Of a stretch of DNA of 64,000 nt, positions 1-11,400 are shown piece after piece. Positions within the stretch are counted from its first letter, which is position 1, and every line of letters begins with the position of its first letter. The position numbers and the translations under genes are program-made. The notes under the pieces were generated by a model that worked only from the letters and a program-made list of their open reading frames with translations, was not told the DNA's origin and did not search any database. Source of the stretch: Narthecium ossifragum (taxonomy: Eukaryota > Streptophyta > Magnoliopsida > Dioscoreales > Nartheciaceae). Location: assembly GCA_963920575.1 (NCBI GenBank), contig OY986965.1:26515342-26579341 (forward strand), written 5' to 3'.

Positions 1-1800
1 TAGGAAATCCTAACCTCACCCGTATCTAAAACAACATCAAATCCCAACATCCCAACATCCCAACCTCCCAACAATCTGGCTGGAAATCAGATCTTTAACA
101 GCCAGATCCCGTGATAAGCTGGCGTCTCACCGCAAATGCCCAGCTAACACCCCGATTCCTATAAGAAGAGGGGAAAGGAACAGAGCAATGGCTGGAAAAA
201 AATATTGAAAAGAGGAAGAGAAGGCTTGGACGCGGAGGGAGTAACCCATCGCCGTCGCCGGCCTTGGGCCAGCCCCAGGTCGTCGTCGTCGTCCAGCCAG
301 AGGAAAGCTCGCCGCCGTCTTCTTCGAGCCAGCCAGGGAACCCATCGCTGCCTAAGGAGGAAGTCATCGTCTTCCTCGTTGCTGTCTTCCTCGACGCAGT
401 CCGAACCCATCACCGAAAGAGCAAAGGAACAGAGAGAGCGGCTGGCGAAATAGTAAAGAAGGAGAGAAGAGAGGCTGGAGTAGCAGAGAGAAGAAAGGAA
501 GGAAGAAGGAGATCGTCGCTGCTCACCTCTGCTCCAGCCCGAGGACACCCATCGTCGGCGTTCTTGATCCAGCCCAAGGAGCTCGTCGGGGAACCCATTG
601 CCGTCGCCTTCATTGATCCAGCCGGAGGAAACCATCCATCGCCACCCCTCAAGGATCCCCGTCACCTTCCTCTACCGGCGGAAACCCAAAGAACCCATCG
701 GTGCCGCCAAAGGAGGAGCTCGCCGTCGGCCTTCTTGATCCAGCTGAGGAGATTGCCGTCGTCGCTCAACCCAAAGGATATCGTCGCCGTCGTCGTCTTC
801 CTCGAGCCGGTCCGAACCCATCACCGTCGTCCACTGATCCAGCTCGAGCAAACCCATCGCCGTCGACCACCTCTGTTCCAACTCAAGGCACTCAAAGAAA
901 CAAGGAGATCGGCAAGCAAACCCATCGCCGTCGACCACCTCTGTTCTAGTGTGATCCAACCCAAAGAACTCGCCATCACCTCTGTTCCAGGCGGAAGGAT
1001 CCAAAGGTGCTCGCCGCCAGCCCAAGGAAGGAGCCCCGTCGCAGTCCTTTGATCCAGTTGGAGGATCCGACCCCGTCGTCGTCCTCGACTCGCCGCGAAG
1101 CGTGAAGCACACCTCCAGCCAGGTCCACGCCGCGGTCTCTCCTGCTGCCGTCCATCTCAAAGCTTGGATGCCTCCTCAACTCGACGGCTGTCCACAGCCT
1201 CAAGCGCAGGGCATCAAGCATACACCCAACGAGAGCTTCCCCTGTTCCAGCAACCAGCACAATCAACACCCGGACGTGGTGAACGGCGGAGCTCCATCCC
1301 CTCTGCTCGACGCGTGAGCAAGGTTCGACGAACCAGCTTCGACGCTCGGACGGACCAGCTTTGACGCGGACAACACTCCTTCGACGCTCGGACGGCCCAG
1401 CCTTCGACGATCGGACAACACAAACTTCGACGCCATCAGCTTCGACGTGTGAACAACACCAGTTTCGACGCTCGGACGACATCCTCCGGACTCCAGCAGC
1501 CCTCAGGATCTTGCGGCGAAGCTCAAAAGGAATCTGAAGATATTCTCGGGCTGTTTTCACCCAGCCCAGTAGCCTCGGAAAACTGGTGGTGAATGCTCGG
1601 ATAACATCTTCCCCAACTCCAACAACGACTCAAAGCTCCGGCAACAGAAATTCAAAACCCCGGCAACAAAGGCTCGAATCTCCGGCAACAAAGAATTCCA
1701 AGCTCCGGCAACAAGGAACTCAAAGCTCCGGCAACAAAAACTCAAATAGCGTTCCTCCAACTTCAGTGACTTCAAAATCCTGACAATGAAAATGGCGGAC
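1..1800. repeat. GC-rich field of degenerate short tandem repeats
   Basis: No convincing gene is seen. About 200-1080 repeats variants of a CCCATCGCCGTCG motif mixed with GATCCAGC blocks. About 1319-1480 repeats a TTCGACGCTCGGACG-like unit roughly seven times. About 1620-1750 repeats a CTCCGGCAACAA unit of 20-24 bp five times. Reading frames of up to 262 codons are open on both strands at once, as expected of low-stop GC-rich repeats, and their translations (runs of Arg, Ser, Pro) resemble no protein I know. It could be the leader of a large retroelement or a decayed satellite-like block. Confidence 0.6.
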
Positions 1801-1812
1801 CCAGACATTATT

Positions 1813-3498
1813 TTACTTCTTTGTTAATGTAAGAAGTTTATTGGATCTAGAATCGGAGGTGTTCTCTACGGGGATGTAAATGATGGATTTGCCGACTTGG
1901 CGATCCAGGGGTGTGGTGCCTGCAATTTTCTTGAACGAAATTGAAATAAAAAATGATATGCTCGAAAATAAAATAGAGATCTCGTCCCCGCGAAATCGAC
2001 GTTTTATCCTCGAACAACAACCACATGCGAACTTATCCGCACCGATCTCATTGGCCCTCTTAGATTCTTTTTGAACTATTAAAAGAGCACTCTTTGAAAT
2101 GAAGCCTCGCAGCTCTTTGAAGATGGCCGGCTTGAAACTGTGATGCACAATGTATTTGCTCTTCACAAAGGAGGCTTTGATATCACAGTGTTGCAGCTCA
2201 AGCAGGGAGTGAATAGTAGCCCACGATGTGTCAAAACTGCAGCTGGATGCCCCAAGATGCCTCTTTAACTTGGCATGTGTACTCTCTACCCTGTTTGTAG
2301 TGTGATTGCCAAAATGCATATATTCGTCAGTCCAAGCACTGACGAACAATTCTTTGAAGCCATCCAGCCACGATTCTCGAACATATTTAGAAGCTGCTGG
2401 GTAACCGCAAAAAGATGTCTCTAGTGTCTCCAAGTGTTTATTGTACTCCTACTCGGTAGATGCAGTTACAACCAATTTCCACATTGTCACAAACAAGTCG
2501 GCTTTATCTGCAGTTTCGAAAATGTGTTTGCAGCTGAGCTCTACGTTCTTTTGGATATGCCATCTACATAGCATGCTTTTGGACTCCGGAAAGACCGAGC
2601 TGATAGCGTTCATCAAAGCCAGTTCTCGGTCTGTCACCACAAAGCGTGGCATTGGGCATCCTTCCAACAATGTCCTTAATATTTTCAAAGCCCATGTGTA
2701 CCTGTCCTCTTTCTCACACTCCATGTAGGCAAAAGCTGCGGCGAATGTCATACTCGTCGATGTGACGCCAACAATCTCTAGCAGTGGAAGTCGATATCTA
2801 TTGGTCTTGTAGGTGCAATCCATAATCAACACCTCGGGAAATGCACGGACTAAATCAATAGACACAGGGTGTGCCCAGAATACGTCCCTCACAGCGTCTG
2901 TGTCTTCTCGAACCGTATGATACTCAACGTATCCAAACTCATTTACATGCTTCAATAGTTGCTGCATCTCTGATCTCCCAGCCTTTTCAATCACCCTATT
3001 CCTTTGGCATACATTGTAGATGGTCTTCATGGTGGATACGTTTTCAGGATCTTGTTGCTTTATAGTGTTCAGGATTTGCCGTGGCTTCACTAGATTTGCT
3101 GACATCGTAACCACCATATCATTTTGTTCAGCAGATAATCTTCCCGCGAACGAGTGACCCTCGAGGTGATCCGCATGGGAGTGATTGTGGACTCCGCAAA
3201 GAACTCTTAGCATCAAATCATCATCAGATACAAGCTTCACACCCTGAAGCTTGAAAGGACATCCACACTTCTTCGTCCCGGAGTCGACGGATTTTTTCTT
3301 TCGATTGGCAAATTTTTTCTTCCCGCTATCATCTTTCTTCACAGTTTTCCGATACTCTCCACTGCGCTCACATGCCAAGGTAATCCTCGGCTTTCTACCA
3401 CACCCCCCGGCCTCTGAATTCTTTGTCACAATCACCAGCCCATTCTGCCTCCCAACTGTCTGTACCCATTGGACAAGTGCTTGTCGACTTTGAAATAT
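1813..3498 (-). pseudogene. MULE/FAR1-type transposase with one in-frame stop
   Basis: This is a Mutator-like transposase of the kind from which FHY3/FAR1 regulators derive. It reads leftward from an apparent splice acceptor at 3498. It opens with a FAR1-like DNA-binding region holding a Cys-Gly-Cys and a His-Asn-His-Ser-His cluster. The MULE catalytic core follows, with the first Asp in MDCTYKTNRY and the second in VVTDRELAL. The likely third acidic residue is in NRVESTHAKL, downstream of the break. A TAG at 2449-2451 interrupts an otherwise continuous frame, and the family sequence resumes in the same frame immediately after it. A clear SWIM zinc finger (CxC...CxH) is missing at the end, where the sequence becomes unfamiliar. 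I could not delimit terminal inverted repeats. It is most likely a dead transposon copy; a domesticated gene is less likely because of the stop. Confidence 0.85.
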
Positions 3499-4452
3499 CT
3501 ATAACCAAACAATAAGAATTATGTTAATGAAGTTTAGACCTAGTTGTCGTCCGGCAAGATATAGCGATTAAACAACATACCGTACTGGTTGTGAATTCCA
3601 AGGTGTAGTCGTGAGTAATTATAGCTCCTACACCGCTCGCATCAGTAGAAACATGCTTCTGAATGTAAGCAAAGAGTTAGTAAGGCAGGTAGCCAACACT
3701 ATGTTCACATCGGTACCATGGTACCGGTATACTAACGTATTAATCGGTACTATTTTACCGGTATATAAAGCTATAGTTTCGGTGGATAAGTCCCGGTATA
3801 CATAGCATACTAAACGGTAATATGTTACCGGTACATTAAGCCAAAGTATCGGGTTCTACATACCGATACGTTGACGTTTTCTGTCGGTCTGATACTACCG
3901 ATCAAAACGCGATCCAGGATGGACAAAAAAAAAACAAGAGAAGAGGAAATGTACATTTTTTGAGCGCCTTTTCTCGTCTCCTTCGCTCCAGCATTCGTCT
4001 TCTCCATCCATTTCGACCTAACACACCTTGGATTGACAATGTATAATGGGGAGGGCTTGTGTGAGTTGAAAACCTAAGGTTGGAGGAGATGGTTTGGAGT
4101 ATAATGTGAATGTGAATGTGTTGGAGGATAAGAAAGAAGATAGAATAACTTGAAGACCTAGGGCTTGGAGGGAGGGGGAGTGAGTAACTTGAAGACCTAG
4201 GGCTTGGAGGGAGGAGATGGTTAGGGATTGGAGGTGAAAATTCGGTAGTAAGAGAAGGAGAAGATGATGGTTAGAGGTAGGAGAAGATGTGGTGTTGTGG
4301 TGTATTGAGAAATAAATCTTATGGTAGATTAGGTTTTGTGGTGTATTGTATTTCAGAAGGTTAGTTTGGACATATCATCAATGGGTCTTTTGGGTATGAA
4401 AAATGGTGTGGTGTGTTGAGTCGAAACGGTGGTGCGGATAGCCGCACCCTAA
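3499..4452. other. Flank of the MULE gene with CGGTA-motif repeats
   Basis: No gene is seen. 3700-3900 repeats ACCGGTA/CGGTATAC-type motifs several times on both strands. A 30-bp segment at 4146-4175 recurs at 4185-4214 (period 39). The acceptor-like edge at 3498 suggests this stretch once included an intron of the MULE gene. Confidence 0.45.
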
Positions 4453-4658
4453 GCCCCCGTTTGGTTCGGGGTTAGAAAAAGTGGAGTTAAGGAGGAATAG
4501 GGTTAGAAAAAGTGGGGTTAAGTAATGGGGATAGGAAAAAGTAGAGTGGTGGTGGTAGGTGAAATGGGGATAAACCCGTAATGATTACTTTTGGTGTTTG
4601 GGGTAGAAATTGGGATAACCCCATTAAAAACGGGGATAACCCCAAACCAAACAAGGCC
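4453..4658. mobile_element. PIF/Harbinger (Tourist-like) MITE
   Basis: A 206-bp non-coding element with imperfect terminal inverted repeats of about 22 bp. Each end carries a CGTTTGGTT or TTGTTTGGTT core followed by GGGGTTA. It is flanked by a TAA at 4450-4452 and a TAA at 4659-4661, the 3-bp duplication typical of PIF/Harbinger insertion. The interior is G/A-rich with no reading frame. Confidence 0.8.
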
Positions 4659-4699
4659 TAAATAATATGATTAGTGATTCGGATTCTATATATATGTGT

Positions 4700-4754
<55 letters not shown>

Positions 4755-5200
4755 TATATATAATATATAGTATATATATATAGTACTAGTAAATCCCCCT
4801 ATCACCTGGTAGGATAACTACCCTCTCTCCCCATCTCCCCTACTAACTCCCCACTAACCCCCTAACTCCCCCCCACTAACTTTCCACCTCTCTCACTAAC
4901 TCCCCCCACTAACTTCCCACCTCTCCCACTAACTCCCCTCCACCTAGGCTCCACCTAGGATCATCCCTGTCACATAGGACGCCATTAGGACAAACCAAAA
5001 GTTTCATTGTTAACCATCCTGCTATATAAGGATGATATATATATATACTATATATATAGTATTATGTGTGTGTGTATATATACATATATATATATAAGTA
5101 ATATATATATATAATATAATATAAAATATAAAATATACATACATATATATAATACTTATATATATTATAATATTATATATATATATTGAAAGTCATTAAA
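4659..5200. repeat. AT microsatellites and an ACTAACTCCCC block
   Basis: A long (AT)n run lies at about 4702-4790 and irregular AT/TATATA tracts at about 5036-5195. Between them, 4800-4960 repeats a pyrimidine-rich ACTAACTCCCC-like unit about six times. No gene is seen. Confidence 0.85.
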
Positions 5201-6152
5201 AAATGATTGAAATTTTAAATTTTAAAGTTTTTAAGTGATATAGGGAATCAATATAGGGAATCTGTTGGTTGAACAAGCCAAAAAGTGATTCCCTATATTA
5301 GTGAATGACATCAAATCACTTTAAAGTAGTGATAGGGATAGAGAAGTTGTTGGGAATGCTCTAAGGCCGAGACTTATATTATTTGAGGTTGTTGTATAGT
5401 CAACTGTGGATCTTGTTATGTTTGGAAGTATAGAGTTCGTATTGGTTCTTTCGGTGCCAAGTACCAAGGGTGGTTGTCGATGTCCCTAACTTGTGTTTCC
5501 GTACGAGGGGTGGTGAGGTGCTGAGGGTCGGCGGTGAGTGCAACGGCAATGTGCGAACCATGTGTCCGTAATCGTAGAGGATCGTTTTCCTTGTTTCGCC
5601 GTCAGGTGAGGGTGACCTAGACAGGAGCCCTCGGGGAATCAGCGAGGATGGTGTAGGCCTCAGGGCACACCTTAGATTTTGGCGGATAACGACATTGTTG
5701 TTGTTGCTTTTCCTTTGTGTGTGACGTTAGAGTAGATTGTCTACTGAGCTCATTGCTTACCCTAATCGAGCTGCATTTGCAAGTGTAGGTGCAGCTTCTT
5801 TAGATTTAGGCGGTTATCCTTTTGAAAGCGCGTCGACTTCAGGTGGTGTGTGAGCTCGATGAGTTATCTTTATTGTTTAGCTATTTACATTTTTGAACTT
5901 GAGAACTTCTATGATGTATTTGGATATGTGTTGTATAACTTTTATTTTGGTGATATATGAGAAAGAATGTTTTCTCTAAATTCATGTAAATTGAGGAATG
6001 TAATAGTTAGTTCATTACTCTTATATCTTTATTCTTAACTGCTCAAATTAGACATGGGTTTTGCATATGTAAAATTGTGCATCACAAGTTGGATTATAAA
6101 CGGATTGGCTCATGCCTCGATTCAGATGAGTTTTCTGAGTTAGGGTGTGACA
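5201..6152. other. Probable decayed LTR-like sequence
   Basis: No reading frame of note. An imperfect hairpin around TAGGGAATC and GATTCCCTA lies near 5240-5310. The stretch ends close to GGGTGTGACATG, a phrase common at the 3' ends of plant Ty3/gypsy LTRs, but no primer-binding site follows. A degraded solo LTR is an inference only. Confidence 0.3.
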
Positions 6153-6294
6153 TGTCCTTCCCCCACCCTCGTCCCGACTCCGATCGGGGTTTTATACCTT
6201 TACCTCCAACGCGGCCCCGAACCCGTTTACGGATCCCCAAACTCACCCAATTAGGGATGGGACCCCGTCGGGGCGAGACAAATTGCCATCCCTA
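6153..6294. mobile_element. Truncated hAT-type MITE end
   Basis: The right end reads TTGCCATCCCTA, the reverse complement of the TAGGGATGGCAA terminus of a common plant hAT-type MITE. The body is GC-rich with CCCCGTCGGGG and CCCGAACCCG motifs. The matching left terminus is absent, so this is a fragment. Nearby elements at 7684-8240 and 10403-11617 share the terminal core. Confidence 0.5.
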
Positions 6295-7675
6295 GAGGGA
6301 GACATAATGCAAACACGAAACTAAATATGATAATTATGGTAGAGGGAGGCATCCAACGAAAACTTATAGAGATTCTAACTCTTATAATAGGGATAAACAA
6401 GTGACTCACGAAACTCGATTTTTTGTTGGATTGGACTAATAGTTTTACGGTTGGAGGCTTATAACGACACGAATTGGAAATTATGATGACCACATTAACA
6501 TGTTTTAAAATTAAAAACCCGAAAAAACTAATAATATATTTGAAAAGTACAAAGTGAATTTTAGCCAACTTTGTAGTTGAAGATTGACTCCTATTATTAG
6601 TTAACTATAGAAGCCCACTGAAAGGTTCCACCCAACCCTCAATCAAATGCCACATAAGTGGTCAAGTTTATTATTCCCAATACCAAAACATTATTATAAA
6701 TTTCTAATTCTAATTACTCTATGCCAACTCTGATGTTGGATCTGGAAGTAGTTTGTCATTGGACTGTGTTCGGATTTTTTTTTTCTTTTTTTCATTACTT
6801 AAGCCCGAAATGCTAAAAAAAACTATACTCGGATTTACATCTGAAATGTGGCCTATCGAATCTAATACTCAGTTATTAAACAAATTATGATGCAAACAAT
6901 AAACTGCTATAAAGATCGGATTCTACATTTGCACTCCAATCATTAGGTATAATAGATGGTCTTAAAAATAGCCTATCGAATCTAATGCTTGTTTTTTGAT
7001 AATCTGGAGTATGATCGACTTTCTTGAGCTGGAAAGGAATCCATGGATGAATTGAGCCATGTGGCTAATTTACAACTTAGGTGCTTGGGCACAAGGCATG
7101 TTAGACTTGCCCTCACTTATGCCAAAAACTTAAAAAACTTTTAGCTTAAGCTTTTGGCTATTGCCCTCACTAAGTTACCAACTCCCTGTAGCTTGTCTGG
7201 TGTGGACAGCTATGGTGACCTATGAGAGGTCCAGGGTTCGAAAGTTGGTGCTTTTTTGATGACAAATGCGAGCTATTATAAACATGCAATTCTATTTCTC
7301 TATCAGGCCCATCCTCGCCACCACACATAATTGGCCATGTCATACGTAGACCTCTTAGTTACATGATCTGCTACAACATTGGCATTGCCAAACTTGGACC
7401 TTTTAACTACCTGATTCGCTACGACATTTTATGTATAAAACAAACAAAACTAGAGTCAAAACAGAGACAAACAGGATTGTATAGGTGTTTGTAAATGGTG
7501 TGTTTTATTTGCTTTCTTAGTCTTTTGACTCTTGTGATTAAAAATAAAAAAAAAAGAAAAAACAAAAAAACAAAAACAGTCTAATACTTATTAGGTCAAA
7601 CTCGAGTTCGGGATTATACAGATCCGATAATCAATTGTGCAGGCCCCATTCCGGATCGGACGCATATTAGTGGTG
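6295..7675. other. Intergenic, nothing recognised
   Basis: AT-rich sequence with poly(A/T) runs. I see no gene, RNA or bounded repeat here; the one 105-codon frame on the minus strand (6251-6568) has no recognisable features. Confidence 0.5.
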
Positions 7676-7683
7676 TTGGATGT

Positions 7684-8240
7684 AGGGGTGGCAATTCGGG
7701 TTCACGGGTCGGGTACGGGTCGGGTCAAGCACTGATATCTCGACCCAAAGGGCAAACCCGAACCCGACAGGTTTATCAACCCGAACCCGACTCGTTTAAT
7801 AAACGGGTCCGGTTTATCAACCTGAACCCGACCCATTTATAAACGGGTCAACCCGACACCCGTTTAACAATAATCTGACCCGTTTAACAACAATCAAACA
7901 CTAAATTATCAACTAATTAATAAAATTAGTAAGCAATAAAATTACAACTTGTTTCAATTACATCCAAACCATCCAACCTAAACAATAGACTTACAACTTA
8001 TTTTAATTTTCCTTGATGAGATGAGATCATATTCAAATTAGCCCTAAAAGTCTAAGTGTCATTAAAATTAAACGGGTTAAATGGGTTGATCCGCCTAACC
8101 CGCGGGCCGACACGAACCGACCCATTTATTCGTGGATCATAAACAGGTCGACTTGTTTATAACCTAAACCCGATAACACCAAACCCAAACCCGTTTATTT
8201 CGGATCGGGTCGGGTCAGATTCGCGGGTCATGACCCCTAG
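7684..8240. mobile_element. hAT-type MITE beside the CPSF-A-like gene
   Basis: A 557-bp element beginning AGGGGTGGCAATTCGGG and ending CATGACCCCTAG, so its ends are inverted. It is rich in GACCCG/CGGGTC on both strands. The 8-bp flanks TTGGATGT (7676-7683) and TTGAATGT (8241-8248) differ at one base, as expected for an old hAT target-site duplication. It ends about 220 bp before the start codon of the CPSF-A-like gene, so it probably forms part of that promoter region. Confidence 0.75.
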
Positions 8241-8461
8241 TTGAATGTCCATTTCCTCGCATAAACCGTCTTGGATGGCCAGTAGTATTACACTTCCGAC
8301 TCGTTGGCAGCCGTAACCGGATACGGGTCTTATTGTCGGATTACGGATCTCCGCTAATACCTCAACGTATCAGATCTCTGTGACTGCCGCCGTCGAAACC
8401 AATTTATACGTGTACTTACCGAAGCTTTCTTTGCCAACGGAGCGCTCCGCGGAAGAGAGAG
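8241..8461 (+). promoter_or_regulatory. Proximal promoter and 5' UTR region
   Basis: About 220 bp between the hAT MITE and the ATG at 8462. I see no convincing TATA box. Assignment rests on position only, and the transcription start cannot be placed. Confidence 0.4.
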
Positions 8462-11400
8462 ATGGCGGAGGTGATGATGGAGAGGGATGTCTCGGCGGCG
8501 GGGAGCGGGTCCCAGCCGGCGCCGGCGCCGGCGCAGGGCGGCGGACACTACCTCGCCAAGTGCGTGCTCCGCGGCAGCGCCGTCCTCCACGCCGTCCGTG
8601 GCCGCCTCCGCTCCCTCTCCTCCTTCGACATCGTCTTCGGAAAGGTATGCTTCTATACCTCTCGATCCGGTTTGACTTCTTGATCCAATTCATTGTGCTA
8701 TCTTGACGACGACTAGAAGTTCTTAGTCTGTGATGGATTTCTGGAATTGGGTGAGAAAGAAAGTATTTTTAGGCATTTGATTCTTGTCTAGCTAGGACTG
8801 GTTTACCATCGCCACATATTTTGTTGATGCAGAGTGTTTTAGGAAGAAAATGATGATCTTTTTGTCATCCCTGACAACATATTGCTGTGCCTGAAATTTG
8901 CAAGGACTAGATCCCGATCTTATTGGTGGAGGACATCAATTTGGAAATTTTATAAAATCATGCATATTCTCCTCCCTTTCACAGTTCTGTACTCCATATT
9001 TTCTCTGAGAGATGAGCACTACCTTTTCAATCTTGGATCACCTCTTCCTTACCACTCCTAGTAGGAATAATGTCTTAGTTAACAAGGAGAAAAGAATATC
9101 TGATGGAGAGTGATATGGTTGTGTTTCCCTTATCTTGGGTTACACTGCACTTTGGTTACGGGGAAGGACTCGGGGTCGCTCCTCCACTGCTTTCCCAGGC
9201 TGTAGATGGAACTTCAAGCCGTGAGAGGTAAGCGTGATCGATGTGCACCGACAGAAGAAGAGAATAGCCGGGGTCAATCAAAGAGAATGAGGAAGAACAA
9301 TCAAGGAAGACTTACCTTGAAACGCCCTCCTCACAGGGGAAGGTGGCAACAGATGGGTGGCTTGTGGACGAAACCAGGCTAAGATAGAGAGGTGGAGATG
9401 GATGGGCGGTAGGGTGGATGGCTAAAGGTCCTCATGGGAATACCTGGAGCCATGGATTTCCATACAGTGCGTACCGGCTGGTTTTTACCGGACCGGTGGC
9501 TAACCGGTCCGGTTTTCCCCCCCGGATCGGATTTGGGGGGGATCGGATGTGTACCGGCCGGTTTGTATCCAAACCGGCCTGTACACGCCGGTTTGTATTC
9601 AAACCGGCCGGTACAAACCGGCCTGTACCGGTTTGAGGAAGAGAGATGGAGAGGGGGAAGAAGAGAAAAAATAAGGAAGGAGACAAAATAGGTTATTTAT
9701 ATCCATAACCTAATCCGGGTCGGGTCTAAAGACAAAATAGGTCGATCCCCGCCGGGGCGCTGCCCTGGACCCCGTTCACTCTGCGTAGTGTGTCATAGTC
9801 GAGTCGGCGACAGAATCCAAGACATCCAATACACAACAGTATTGTATTATACTACTTTGACAACTTGTCACTCTGCTTTCATATAAGAAATGATATTTGA
9901 CCAATTTAAGATGCTGAATACAAGTGAATATCAACTTTAATTGTTAATTACATTAGTTAGCTTCAATGTATTTCAAATCAAATAAGAAACGAACCAAAAC
10001 ACCCTAAAACATGCCAAACAAGCATTTCATGACCGGTTTGCCGGCGTACCGGTCCGGTACGCACCGTACCGGCCGGAGACCGGAACGGCGCGTACCACCG
10101 GTATGGAAATCCTTACATGGAGCTACTACTTAGATAACCAACTCTTCTTTATTCTTCAATGCTTGAATACAAAGGAAGAGGGCCGGCCTATTTATAGACC
10201 TCCTCTAGGTAACTATTAAAATATATCATACCTTATTAGGCTGATCATCAATCCTAGTCAATCCTAGAGGATAAGGGAAGTAATTCAAATCCTAACATCA
10301 ATCTAGAAAGATAAGGTAACAAACCAAATCCCTAACACATATCTTCTAAACTAGATAGAGTCTTGCTACAACCAAACTAATCAAGATAAACTCAAATAGG
10401 CAGGGGTGACAATTCGGATTCAAACCCGCCTACTCGACCCGACTCGAAATTAGTGGGTTCGGGTTGGTTTTATTCGGGTTCAGGTCGGAAACAGGTCGAC
10501 CCGTTTATGACCTGTCAATATGCGGGTTGGGTGCGGGTTGGGTTGAGCCCGTGACCCGTTAATCACTTATGATCTATGACCCGATTATCAACCCGTGACC
10601 CGTCTAAACCCATTAAGGCATTAACCCTAACTAATCCAAACATGAAAGTGTGAAACCCCCAACTCAACTCAACTCAAAGGGGATCTTCGGGTTGACGGTC
10701 GATGTTAAGGTCGACCGCGAGGTGACACGGATGTTGCATCTTACTTAGCCAAAATTGAGTTTTGGCTGGCGACAGATGATGTTCCAGGTCGACAGACGAT
10801 GCGATAGTCGACCGTAAGATCAAAACCAAGTGAAGGTCGATCCATGCATCGACCTTCGAAGGACTTTTGTTGCTCGAGGAGTATGGTCGATGTGACAGTC
10901 GAAACGGGGGTCGACCGCGAAGCTTGAAGGCTGATGCAATGGATGATCCAAGTTATGTTTTGAGTGTGACAGTCGATATGACGGATGCGAAGTTCGACCG
11001 TCAGCATGTGCAGATTCAAAAATAGGGCTGTTGGAGAGTTACATGGATCCGTTGAATGCTTGTTTAGGGTGGTTGAAGGCATAGTATAAGTAGTTTTGAG
11101 TCGTAAACTTGCCAAGTGCCTATTGCTATTATTTGTGATCATTTGGGTATGTTAAATCGCTGGTTTTATTACTATTTGAGTGTTTCAATCTTTGTAAACC
11201 TTCTTTGAGTGTGAAGAAGAACATTGTGGAAGATCCAAGAGTTGCTTGGAGTTGATTATAAGGTTTCCAAGCACCCGGAAGCTTGGAGGAAACATTGTGG
11301 AATTTTTCTTGTAAATGATTGAATGTTATAACATGAATGTTATGGACTTATTGCCCCTGCTTTTGTGTGATTCAATTTAGATTTACTTTGTTTAATCAGA

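Noticed and set aside
264..1052. 262-codon plus-strand open frame in the GC-rich repeat field
   Set aside because: Frames on the other strand are equally open, composition follows the DNA repeats, and no domain is recognisable.
159..1560. Long minus-strand frames at 159-665, 672-1160 and 976-1560
   Set aside because: Shadows of the same tandem repeats; no conserved protein features and no splice logic.
6077..6295. 72-codon plus-strand frame
   Set aside because: It overlaps the truncated hAT-type MITE end and shows no protein features.
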